Source of the DNA: Oscillospiraceae bacterium | GTDB taxonomy: Bacteria; Bacillota; Clostridia; Oscillospirales; Ruminococcaceae | Direction: 5' to 3' | Assembly: GCA_017410745.1 (NCBI GenBank) | Contig: JAFPPJ010000366.1 | Span: 1 to 5,111 of the forward strand | DNA length: 5,111 nt | In this document: positions 1 through 5,111 of the stretch, piece by piece | How positions within the stretch are numbered: position 1 is the first letter of the stretch | How the letters are laid out: every line of letters begins with the position of its first letter | Program-made: the position numbers and the translations under genes | Notes under the pieces: generated by a model | Seen by the model: the letters and a program-made list of their open reading frames with translations, nothing else | What the model was told of the DNA's origin: nothing | The model's database searches: none

Positions 1-55
1 ATATCGGCTAACAACCGCCTTTGCCGACCATAAATGTCAATGTACTGCTTTTGCT

Positions 56-83
56 CTGACCAATGTTCCGAGGATAGTATAAC
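56..83 (+). promoter_or_regulatory. candidate promoter within repeat copy 1
   Basis: CTGACC (56-61) resembles a -35 box (4 of 6), and TATAAC (78-83) resembles a -10 box (5 of 6), with a 16-bp spacer. An alternative reading pairs TTGCTC (51-56) with TAGTAT (75-80) at 18 bp. There is no open reading frame immediately downstream. It could add read-through transcription to the gene starting at 300, or be inactive. Confidence 0.3.
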
Positions 84-113
84 AGGTCTGTTGCAAATAA
101 GTACCGGGTAACA

Positions 114-128
114 GTCGGCTTTGCCGAC
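114..128. other. small hairpin in repeat copy 2
   Basis: The sequence gtcggc-ttt-gccgac forms a perfect 6-bp stem with a 3-nt loop. No T-run follows on the plus strand (the next bases are cataaatg), so it does not look like an intrinsic terminator. It recurs exactly 100 bp later with a changed but still paired stem. In copy 1 the equivalent stem is broken, but tcggc at 4-8 could pair with gccga at 23-27 instead. Confidence 0.6.
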
Positions 129-155
129 CATAAATGTAAACGTACTGTTTTTGCT

Positions 156-183
156 CTGACCAATGTTCCGAGGATAGTATAAC
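156..183 (+). promoter_or_regulatory. candidate promoter within repeat copy 2
   Basis: This is the exact 100-bp-spaced copy of the promoter-like CTGACC-16 bp-TATAAC arrangement in the first repeat. The whole 151-186 stretch is identical between copies. It is weaker than the promoter at 244-272 and is supported only by hexamer match and conservation between copies. Confidence 0.3.
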
Positions 184-213
184 AGGCATACTACAAATAA
201 GTCCCGGGTCGCT

Positions 214-228
214 GCCGGCCGTGCCGGC
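214..228. other. small hairpin in partial repeat copy 3
   Basis: The sequence gccggc-cgt-gccggc forms a perfect 6-bp stem with a 3-nt loop, exactly 100 bp downstream of the hairpin at 114-128. Relative to that hairpin, the T:A pair (115/127) has become C:G (215/227), so both arms changed while pairing was kept. It lies 15 bp upstream of the -35 box of the downstream promoter, so it could only act as DNA structure for that promoter, or as RNA in transcripts coming from further left. Confidence 0.6.
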
Positions 229-243
229 TCTACGGAGCGTGGA

Positions 244-272
244 TTGACGAACTCTCGCTTTTCGGTTATAAT
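244..272 (+). promoter_or_regulatory. strong sigma-A promoter of the XRE gene
   Basis: TTGACG (244-249) and a consensus TATAAT (267-272) are separated by exactly 17 bp. Transcription would start near 279, about 20 nt before the chosen ATG at 300. An in-frame ATG at 273 directly abuts the -10 box and would not be on this transcript, which excludes it as the start. No clear palindromic operator overlaps the promoter. Confidence 0.85.
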
Positions 273-287
273 GTGTATGAAAGGATG

Positions 288-295
288 AGAGGTGA
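288..295 (+). promoter_or_regulatory. ribosome binding site deciding the XRE gene start
   Basis: AGAGGTGA lies just upstream of the ATG at 300, with the GAGG core 7 nt from the start codon. The other in-frame ATG on the transcript (285) lies directly after AAGG with almost no spacing, so 300 is preferred. Confidence 0.75.
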
Positions 296-299
296 TAGT

Positions 300-896
300 A
301 TGGATCAGACCAGAACAGGCGAGCTCATAAGACAGTTCAGGACAAAGCTGGGGCTCACACAGAAGCAGCTTGCGGACAGGATAAATGTCAGCGACAAGGC
401 AGTGTCAAAGTGGGAAACGGGGAGCGGCTGTCCCGATATCTCATTGCTTGCGGCGCTTGCGGATGTGTTCGGCACCGATATGGGAGTGCTCATCTCCGGC
501 GAGATAGACAGAAACGAAAGTGAGAAAGGCGATATGAAAAAGCTGAGATTTTATGTGTGCGGCGACTGCGGGAATATCATCACGTCAGCCACCGATGCGG
601 CAGTGACCTGCTGCGGAAGCAGACTTGCGCCGCTTGAAGCGAAAAAGGCAGACGACGATATGTGCAGGGCAGAGCATATGGACGGCGAACTCTATGTGAC
701 ATCTTCCCATGAAATGACAAAGGAGCATCATATATCCTTTGCCGCATATCTCAATGACAGCACATTGATGATGTTCAGACAGTATCCCGAATGGGAAATG
801 CATTTCACGATGCCTGTGTACCGCTCGGGCAAGCTGCTGGTTTGCTGCAATAAATGCGGCTTGCTTTACCGTGATATGGAAGATATGGATATATGA
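300..896 (+). CDS. XRE-family DNA-binding protein with desulfoferrodoxin-like C-terminal domain
   Basis: This 198-residue cytoplasmic protein is probably a redox- or iron-responsive transcription regulator. Residues 7-62 form a Cro/C1-type helix-turn-helix (helix TQKQLADRINV, recognition segment SDKAVSKWETG, then CPDISLLAALADVF). Residues 84-190 resemble desulfoferrodoxin/superoxide reductase. C87-x2-C90 and C104-C105 match the four cysteines of the rubredoxin-like FeS4 centre I. H137 (in SHEM) and H143 match two centre II histidines, and C183 matches the axial cysteine. The usual C-N-x-H-G ending is C183-N-K-C186-G here, so the last histidine ligand is a cysteine. The early E-K-H-V-P stretch with another ligand is also absent, so classical superoxide reductase activity is doubtful. 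It stands alone on the plus strand behind its own promoter. The domain assignment is by motif recognition; the sensing role is inference. Confidence 0.85.
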   Translation: MDQTRTGELIRQFRTKLGLTQKQLADRINVSDKAVSKWETGSGCPDISLLAALADVFGTDMGVLISGEIDRNESEKGDMKKLRFYVCGDCGNIITSATDAAVTCCGSRLAPLEAKKADDDMCRAEHMDGELYVTSSHEMTKEHHISFAAYLNDSTLMMFRQYPEWEMHFTMPVYRSGKLLVCCNKCGLLYRDMEDMDI

Positions 897-902
897 CAGA
901 AC

Positions 903-925
903 AAGGCGATGTTATGCATCGCCTT
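903..925. terminator. intrinsic terminator between convergent genes
   Basis: aaggcgatg (903-911) pairs fully with catcgcctt (917-925) around a 5-nt loop. On the plus strand the stem runs into tttt then ct, ending the XRE gene 6 nt after its stop. On the minus strand it starts 2 nt after the Ogt stop codon and is followed by the weaker ttgttct. It probably serves both directions, better for plus. Confidence 0.8.
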
Positions 926-927
926 TT

Positions 928-1410
928 CTATATACCCGATATGCGCCGCTCCATTTTAAGCAGGGCAGCCTTCCTTTCTATGCCTGCGGCATAGCCGGTG
1001 AGCTTCCCGTCCGCACCGATCACCCTGTGGCACGGTATTATCAGTGATATGGGATTATGCCCCACAGCACCGCCCACAGCCTGTGCAGACATATCCCGCG
1101 ACAGCATCGATGCGATCTGCCCATAGGTAATGACCTCGCCGTAGGGTATCGTGAGGAGAATATCATATACCGACCTGCGGAAAGGCGTGACGTGCAGACA
1201 GAGCGGCGGCGTGAAATGAGGGATCTTGCCGCCAAAATATATATCGAGCCATTTTGCCGCCGTGTCAAATATAGGCATATCACATTTTACAGCGGATGAT
1301 ATGTCTCCGCAGTTTTTCTGTCCGTCGAACCATAGCCCTGTCAGTGCTTCCCCGTCCGATGCAAGGATGATGCCGCCCAGCGGAGAGGAGTAGTGCGCGG
1401 TGAATATCAT
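928..1410 (-). CDS. ogt: methylated-DNA--[protein]-cysteine S-methyltransferase (Ogt/MGMT type)
   Basis: This 160-residue cytoplasmic suicide repair protein transfers the alkyl group from O6-alkylguanine (and O4-alkylthymine) in DNA to its own cysteine. The signature IIPCHRVIG is present with acceptor C127 in PCHRV (126-130), preceded by the DNA-binding helix AVGGAVGHNP (111-120) and followed by GADGKLTGYAAG. Residues 1-75 match the variable N-terminal domain (SPLGG start). The position of the arginine finger of human MGMT (R128, before AVGG) is Q110 here, a substitution I believe is common in clostridial homologues. The length is normal for a stand-alone Ogt, without an Ada regulatory domain. 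Its ATG overlaps the stop of the GNAT-Nudix gene (ATGA, 1407-1410) and it has only a weak ribosome binding site, so translational coupling is likely. It is the last gene of the minus-strand operon. Confidence 0.95.
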   Translation of the reverse strand: MIFTAHYSSPLGGIILASDGEALTGLWFDGQKNCGDISSAVKCDMPIFDTAAKWLDIYFGGKIPHFTPPLCLHVTPFRRSVYDILLTIPYGEVITYGQIASMLSRDMSAQAVGGAVGHNPISLIIPCHRVIGADGKLTGYAAGIERKAALLKMERRISGI

Positions 1411-2504
1411 AGTATACCCGATGGAGCAGTAGCTTTATGCGCTATTATTTCTTTTGCACGCATCAGCACCGGCAGCTCCCTGTTGGCGATAAGCCTGCCG
1501 ATTTTTGTGCATCGGCGCTTTTCATATTCGGCGGCGGCTTCTTCATAATTAAGCTTCAGAGTGGAAAGGTGGAAGCTGTCAATCTCATCTGCAGTAAGAT
1601 GGCGTTCGCCGAAAGATACGACTTTGCACAGGAAATAGTTGTTTATATTGTGGCGGTGTATGAGATTGTAGCAGTCGCTGACCGTACCAATCCTGCATAT
1701 TACTTCCACATCCGCACCGAGTTGTTCTTTCAGCTCGCGCTTTATGGCGGTCTGCAGGTCTTCGCCGTGTTCAACGCCGCCGCCCGCGGTCTCTATCAGC
1801 GTTGCCTTCCCGAAATCATCATCCCGTTCTGCTCTGACAAAGTAAAAGTATCCATTATCATCAAAGCAGATCGCCCTGGCGATCATACGGTTATGGTCGC
1901 TATATTCATACGGCCATTCATAGTCCTGCAGCTGTATGTCAAGCTCGCTGGTATCACTTCTGTCGCTGCGTATGAAAGAATGCCATACTTCATCACATAT
2001 TCCCAGATTGTTCTTCCCGGCTGCACGAAGGATGCCTTCCTGCTTCATTCCGGCTTTATCCATTACCCGTCCGGATTTCGGATTGTTCACATCATGGCAG
2101 GCTGCTATACGGTTTAGTCCCGCCACATCAAACAGATAAGTTATTACTGCTTTCAGCGCCTCGGGCATAAGTCCGCGTCCCCACAGTGCTCTGCTCATGC
2201 AGTATCCTATGTCAGCGGCTTCGGTGTCCTCATTCAATTTGACCACGGATATAATGCCGATGACTTTGCCTGTTTCCTTGTATTCCATCGCCCAGTTGAA
2301 ATATCCGCCATCGGAATAGCGAGATATCCAGTCGTTCAGAATGTGCTTAGAAACATCAATATTTGTATGTGTCGGCCATGTGAGGAAGCGGGTGACTTCA
2401 TCATCCGATGCCCAGTTATTATACATATCTTCCGCATCATCAATGGTGAATCTGCGAAGTATGAGCCTGTCTGTTTCTATTCTGTGAGTGCCTGCTTTGT
2501 TCAT
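1407..2504 (-). CDS. GNAT N-acetyltransferase fused to a Nudix hydrolase domain
   Basis: This 365-residue cytoplasmic protein has two enzyme domains. Residues 7-180 are a RimJ/RimL-type GNAT domain: ETDRLILRRFTIDDAEDMY at the start, DIGYCMSRALWGRGLMPEAL (99-117) as strand 4 and the acetyl-CoA loop, and NPKSGRVMDKAGMKQEGILR (141-160) as the C-terminal motif. Residues 200-355 are a Nudix domain with the box G-x5-E-x7-R-E-x2-E-Q-x-G at 242-264 (R256, E257, E260, Q261, G263). The usual second glutamate of the EE pair, a metal ligand in MutT, is glutamine here (codon CAA). Substrates of both domains are unknown; the fusion might couple acetylation of an amine with hydrolysis of a nucleoside-diphosphate-linked compound. 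An AGGAGG (2510-2515) sits 5 nt before the ATG. The gene follows the previous stop by 16 nt and overlaps ogt by 4 nt. Confidence 0.88.
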   Translation of the reverse strand: MNKAGTHRIETDRLILRRFTIDDAEDMYNNWASDDEVTRFLTWPTHTNIDVSKHILNDWISRYSDGGYFNWAMEYKETGKVIGIISVVKLNEDTEAADIGYCMSRALWGRGLMPEALKAVITYLFDVAGLNRIAACHDVNNPKSGRVMDKAGMKQEGILRAAGKNNLGICDEVWHSFIRSDRSDTSELDIQLQDYEWPYEYSDHNRMIARAICFDDNGYFYFVRAERDDDFGKATLIETAGGGVEHGEDLQTAIKRELKEQLGADVEVICRIGTVSDCYNLIHRHNINNYFLCKVVSFGERHLTADEIDSFHLSTLKLNYEEAAAEYEKRRCTKIGRLIANRELPVLMRAKEIIAHKATAPSGIL

Positions 2505-2509
2505 GCTGT

Positions 2510-2515
2510 CCTCCT
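2510..2515 (-). promoter_or_regulatory. consensus ribosome binding site of the GNAT-Nudix gene
   Basis: On the minus strand this reads AGGAGG, followed by ACAGC and the ATG at 2504. It fits entirely in the 16-nt gap after the stop of the preceding gene, and is the strongest ribosome binding site in the operon segment. Confidence 0.8.
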
Positions 2516-2520
2516 GTCAG

Positions 2521-2997
2521 TCAGTCGGTACACACCTGGCAGCCGTGTATACCTGTATATGTATCGTGTATGCTGCATTTCGGGAAACCGCACCGGCAGT
2601 AAAGTGTACTGTCCGTGATATCGCTCGCGGTCATGCGTTCGATCAGCTTGCGGAAGGTATCGAGATATGAGTGTACAAACTCCTCGTTCGGCTCATAGCC
2701 CAGAGTGTCCCATCCGAGCTTGTGTTCCGCACCTTCAATGACTTTCAGCATAAAAGCCTTATCTTCATCAAAGCTGTCATTGTCCCAGGGCATATCGACT
2801 ATGTCGAAGCCGACTGTGCCAAGCCCGCATATGCTCTGATTTTTTTCGGAAAGGTACACCATAAGGCGTTTCTGACTGTCCGTCTCTGCAAGTCTGCCGC
2901 CGCTGAGACAAAGGATATTGATGAGCATAGATGTTCCGCCGTTTGACATATGAAGCCCGTTTGTATCTGAACTGTTGAAACATATCGAATTTGACAT
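2521..2997 (-). CDS. uncharacterised 158-residue protein with C-terminal Cys/His cluster
   Basis: I do not recognise an assigned function. The product starts MSNSICFNSSDTNGLHMSNGG, followed by a hydrophobic stretch SMLINILCLSGG that is too short and polar-flanked for a clear membrane anchor. The middle is mixed alpha/beta in character (VGFDIVDMPWD, LKVIEGAEHKLGWDTLGYEPNEE). The end is Cys-rich: CRCGFPKCSIHD and HGCQVC, so C134, C136, C141, C153 and C156 with H144 and H151 could bind zinc or another metal. The start at 2997 is preferred over an in-frame GTG at 3006, because that GTG is part of the ribosome binding site GGAGTG lying 6 nt before the ATG. The tail is not truncated. It sits inside the operon, 33 nt after the GNAT gene and 16 nt before the GNAT-Nudix gene. 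It is a probable small cytoplasmic protein with a metal-binding tail. Confidence 0.8.
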   Translation of the reverse strand: MSNSICFNSSDTNGLHMSNGGTSMLINILCLSGGRLAETDSQKRLMVYLSEKNQSICGLGTVGFDIVDMPWDNDSFDEDKAFMLKVIEGAEHKLGWDTLGYEPNEEFVHSYLDTFRKLIERMTASDITDSTLYCRCGFPKCSIHDTYTGIHGCQVCTD

Positions 2998-3003
2998 CTT
3001 ATA

Positions 3004-3009
3004 CACTCC
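3004..3009 (-). promoter_or_regulatory. ribosome binding site deciding the start of the Cys-rich protein
   Basis: On the minus strand GGAGTG is followed by TATAAG and the ATG at 2997. The GTG within it is an in-frame possible start, but it has no comparable ribosome binding site of its own. Confidence 0.7.
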
Positions 3010-3030
3010 GTTTATTCGGGCATGCAGACC

Positions 3031-3513
3031 TCACACATCTGTCAGCCTGAGAAAATACTCGTCATTTCCTTCAAATATGCCTGTGGGTCTGAATCCGTGC
3101 CGTTCGTAGAATTTCCTTACACGGGTATTGTCCTTGTGTACTCCGAGAGAGAGCGGGCGTCTGCCGAATTCACTGTATACCTGTTCGATGGCGGCTTCGA
3201 GTATCTCGCCGCCTATCCCGCAGCTGCGGTGATCCTTGTCTACTGCAAAGCCCATCACGCGGTAGAAGGGCTTTCCTCTCATCTCATCGGGGTCGGTGTC
3301 CCAGGGGATAGCCTCGCCTATCATTATTATACCTACATATTCATCGCCCATGCGGGCAAGAAATGTGTGCCCTATAAGGCCATGCTCTGCGCCGTAGTCG
3401 GTGATCTCCATAAGTGTCCCGACGGTATCCACCCATTCCTCGGGGATGTCATCCCTGTTTATCGTGAGCCCGTGAGCTAAGTTCTCATGTGTTAATTGTT
3501 CAAGTGTTATCAT
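3031..3513 (-). CDS. GNAT-family N-acetyltransferase
   Basis: This 160-residue cytoplasmic enzyme is expected to transfer an acetyl group from acetyl-CoA to an amine of unknown identity. Motif A is seen at 89-105 (FAVDKDHRSCGIGGEIL, with the R-x2-G-x-G pyrophosphate loop at R96-G101). Motif B is NTRVRKFYERHGF (129-141), with the tyrosine often used as general acid at Y136. A strand with acidic and aromatic residues precedes it (GDEYVGIIMIGEAIPWD). The length is typical of single-domain GNATs. It differs clearly from the GNAT half of the downstream fusion and is not a recent duplicate of it. GAGGG lies 6 nt before the ATG, and the gene begins 15 nt after the stop of the upstream membrane-protein gene. 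The family is secure, the substrate is not. Confidence 0.9.
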   Translation of the reverse strand: MITLEQLTHENLAHGLTINRDDIPEEWVDTVGTLMEITDYGAEHGLIGHTFLARMGDEYVGIIMIGEAIPWDTDPDEMRGKPFYRVMGFAVDKDHRSCGIGGEILEAAIEQVYSEFGRRPLSLGVHKDNTRVRKFYERHGFRPTGIFEGNDEYFLRLTDV

Positions 3514-3528
3514 ATATGTCCCTCGTTG

Positions 3529-4065
3529 TCATGTATCGGTTTGTTTGTCGTGTTCAAGCCCCTTCCAGCCGAACCGCAGAAAGGATATAAGTATGGATAT
3601 TATTGTGATGGATTCGCTGACGATGCCGCCGATGGAATTGACCAGAACGTCATACAACAGCCAGCAGGGCGACGCACAGACAAGGTTTACCATGCGTATG
3701 CTTCGCGGACTGTCTGACCAGTACGCAAAGGTGCTTGTCACGGATGCGGTGAATGCAAGCAGACTTATGGGGCCGTTCCATGTGAATATGAGTACGGCGG
3801 TGAACATGAGCGCAATCACCGCAGGGCATATTTTGCTCCGCACCCATTTCCATTCCTTGTATCTCATCATAAGAGCGTTTCGCAGGATGTTGACTGCAAG
3901 GCTCAGACATCCGCTTAACGCACCAAGCAGGAAGAACTGCAGGCAGAACAGCGCAGAGCCCAGCAGCTGCAGCAGGAACAGCATACGGTTTGAGCGTATC
4001 TGATATGATGATATGAATAATGCCACCGCTATGAAACCTATGCTCTGTATGAACAGATCTGACAT
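3529..4065 (-). CDS. YgjV-like multi-pass inner membrane protein
   Basis: This 178-residue integral membrane protein has about six or seven hydrophobic segments, near residues 4-21, 28-48, 50-66, 80-95, 99-116, 126-143 and 145-163. The opening (IQSIGFIAVALFISSYQIRSNRMLFLLQLLGSALFCLQFFLLGA) and the later pattern (FAYWSDSPRSIRMVNLVCASPCWLLYDVLVNSIGGIVSE) match the YgjV family as I know it, as does the length. The molecular function of that family is not established. The C-terminus is short and charged (KGLEHDKQTDT), probably cytoplasmic. AGGAG (4074-4078) lies 8 nt before the ATG. It begins 26 nt after the carboxypeptidase stop and ends 15 nt before the GNAT start, so it is in the operon. Confidence 0.8.
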   Translation of the reverse strand: MSDLFIQSIGFIAVALFISSYQIRSNRMLFLLQLLGSALFCLQFFLLGALSGCLSLAVNILRNALMMRYKEWKWVRSKICPAVIALMFTAVLIFTWNGPISLLAFTASVTSTFAYWSDSPRSIRMVNLVCASPCWLLYDVLVNSIGGIVSESITIISILISFLRFGWKGLEHDKQTDT

Positions 4066-4091
4066 TTATGTCGCTCCTCTGTGTTGTTTAT

Positions 4092-5111
4092 TTACTCCGG
4101 GATCATATCGGCAAGTTTGAGTGTAAGCACATATCTGTCGTCATCACTTGAGCAGCCCACCACCACGGTGATATAAGTCCTGCCGTCCTGCTCAAAGGAT
4201 GCGATAAGGCAGCTGCCGGCGTTTTCGGTCGTGCCCGTTTTCAAGCCGGTGACATCGGGACGATAATATACACCGTCGGGGTCAAGCAGCTTGTTGGAAT
4301 TATGCCAGGTGTTCGATTCACCGGAATAGTATACGACATCCTTTTCATAGACATTGGTTATCGAACTTATCTCGGGTACGGTCATAGCGTATCCTGCAAG
4401 TATGATGAGGTCGGCAGCGGTGGTGTATTGATCCTCGCTGTCCCATCCGTCGGGTGTGGTGAAGTGGCTCTCGGTCATGCCTATCTCAGAGGCAAAGTCG
4501 TTCATCAGGCCGCAGAAGAAGCTCACGGCATCTTCATCGGACATATTCGGATCATCCAATGCCCTTGCAGTGTTTACCGCAACTGCATAGGCGGCATCAT
4601 TGCCCGAAGCCATGAGCATGCCTGTGATAAGGTCGGACAGGAGCAGCTCTTGTCCGGGGCGGACATAGCATATGCTTGAGCCTTCGCCTATCATAGATTG
4701 TTCCGTGCCGACAGTGCATACTGTATCGGGCGAGAGATACTTCAGCGCGACCGATGCTGTCAGCAGCTTAGTAAGACTTGCCGGCGCAGTGCGGACGTGT
4801 ATATTGTCGGCATACAGCAGGGTATCATCGGCGGGACAATACATCGCTGCCGCCCTGCAAGAGGGTTCGGATATCTTTATCATTTCGGCATCCGGAGCCG
4901 TGTGAAGTTCATGTGCAGAGGTTTCCGATGCGGCCGTTAATGTGGTCTCCTCGGATGATGCGGCCGTCTCACTTGCGGAAGTCACGGTAGTTTCGCTTGG
5001 TTCAGCCGCTGATGCGGCGGAAGTCGGCACGGGCATAGTTGGTATGGCTGTGACTTCATCGGTGGTAACACCGCATGAACAGAATAATATCATACAGGAA
5101 AGCACTGCCGG
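4092..5111 (-). CDS. lipoprotein D-alanyl-D-alanine carboxypeptidase (peptidase S11), 5' end cut by window edge
   Basis: This is a low-molecular-weight penicillin-binding protein that removes the terminal D-Ala from peptidoglycan pentapeptides outside the membrane. Counting from an in-frame GTG at 5105, the active-site motifs are S110-L-T-K113 (SxxK), S167-G168-N169 and K289-T-G291, with HFTTPDGWD between them as in S11 enzymes. The N-terminus reads VLSCMILFCSCG, a hydrophobic segment ending in a probable lipobox cysteine. The frame stays open to base 5111 with no ribosome binding site visible, so the true start is probably outside. A Ser/Thr/Ala/Glu-rich linker (about residues 15-70) joins the anchor to the catalytic domain. 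The protein ends soon after the catalytic domain (LADMIPE), without the beta domain and amphipathic C-terminal anchor of PBP5. The lipid anchor probably replaces that. It is the first gene of the visible operon. Confidence 0.9.
   Translation of the reverse strand, partial: PAVLSCMILFCSCGVTTDEVTAIPTMPVPTSAASAAEPSETTVTSASETAASSEETTLTAASETSAHELHTAPDAEMIKISEPSCRAAAMYCPADDTLLYADNIHVRTAPASLTKLLTASVALKYLSPDTVCTVGTEQSMIGEGSSICYVRPGQELLLSDLITGMLMASGNDAAYAVAVNTARALDDPNMSDEDAVSFFCGLMNDFASEIGMTESHFTTPDGWDSEDQYTTAADLIILAGYAMTVPEISSITNVYEKDVVYYSGESNTWHNSNKLLDPDGVYYRPDVTGLKTGTTENAGSCLIASFEQDGRTYITVVVGCSSDDDRYVLTLKLADMIPE

Larger units (their letters stand above)
1..230. repeat. 100-bp tandem direct repeat, two full copies plus a diverged partial third
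   Basis: Bases 1-100 and 101-200 align without gaps at about 86 of 100 positions. The core at 21-86 matches 121-186 with only three differences. The first 30 bases of a third unit (201-230) match 101-130 at about 20 of 30 positions before similarity ends. Each unit holds a GC-rich hairpin region near its start, a conserved tract reading ttgctctgaccaatgttccg, and a promoter-like tail ending tataacagg. No reading frame of note lies in this stretch. The array begins at the window edge, so more copies may lie to the left. It could be a duplicated promoter or regulatory region, or the remnant of a small dispersed element; the sequence here does not decide between these. Confidence 0.9.

Noticed and set aside
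174..194. Inverted repeat tagtat / atacta around 175-193 as an operator
   Set aside because: Present only in repeat copy 2 and not in copy 1, short and AT-rich, so chance is a sufficient explanation.
114..228. Hairpins in the repeats as intrinsic terminators
   Set aside because: Neither hairpin is followed by a T-run on the plus strand, and their stems are only 6 bp.
1..230. Possible CRISPR array
   Set aside because: The repeated part covers nearly the whole 100-bp unit and the copies are diverged; there is no pattern of short identical repeats separated by unique spacers, and no cas genes are nearby.
1437..2117. Long plus-strand open frame (226 residues) opposite the GNAT-Nudix gene
   Set aside because: It lies fully antisense to a gene with clear GNAT and Nudix motifs, has no ribosome binding site or recognisable domain, and is explained by codon bias of the real gene.
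3004..3006. GTG start for the Cys-rich protein
   Set aside because: This GTG is part of the GGAGTG ribosome binding site of the ATG at 2997 and has no good ribosome binding site of its own.
3022..3480. Plus-strand open frame (152 residues) opposite the single-domain GNAT gene
   Set aside because: It mirrors the GNAT coding sequence, which carries clear motifs and a good ribosome binding site; the antisense product shows no family features.
3545..4003. Plus-strand open frame (152 residues) opposite the YgjV-like gene
   Set aside because: It is a shadow of a membrane-protein gene with a ribosome binding site and operon spacing; no domain is visible in the antisense product.

Overview
The window looks like chromosomal DNA of a low-to-mid GC Firmicute, most likely a gut or rumen Clostridia of the Ruminococcus/Oscillospiraceae type. 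This is inferred from strong AGGAGG-type ribosome binding sites, a textbook sigma-A promoter, tightly packed genes, and protein families typical of these bacteria: an XRE regulator with a desulfoferrodoxin-like tail, a GNAT-Nudix fusion and a lipoprotein D,D-carboxypeptidase. The species cannot be fixed from sequence reading alone. No phage, IS, CRISPR, tRNA or rRNA was seen.

Layout. Bases 1-299 are non-coding. They hold two and a part copies of an exactly 100-bp tandem repeat carrying small GC-rich hairpins and promoter-like hexamers, followed by a strong sigma-A promoter (244-272). This promoter drives a single plus-strand gene (300-896), an XRE-type DNA-binding protein fused to a desulfoferrodoxin-like iron domain. 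A hairpin at 903-925 ends it and sits between this gene and the convergent minus-strand operon.

From 928 to the right edge everything reads on the minus strand, as six closely spaced genes. In transcription order these are: a lipoprotein D-alanyl-D-alanine carboxypeptidase (5' end cut by the window edge), a YgjV-like membrane protein, a GNAT acetyltransferase, an unrecognised 158-residue Cys-rich protein, a GNAT-Nudix fusion, and an Ogt-type O6-alkylguanine-DNA methyltransferase. Gaps are 26, 15, 33 and 16 nt, and the last pair overlaps by 4 nt (ATGA), so one transcript is likely. Its promoter is not in the window.

How the genes might work together is inference. The operon mixes cell-wall trimming, small-molecule or protein acetylation, possible nucleotide clean-up and alkyl-DNA repair, and reads like a general housekeeping or stress cluster rather than a dedicated pathway. 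The most interesting points are the altered iron site in the XRE-desulfoferrodoxin protein, the hairpin-bearing 100-bp repeats upstream of it, the Glu-to-Gln change in the Nudix box, and the unknown Cys-rich protein. I do not see clear evidence for a wholly new multi-gene system.
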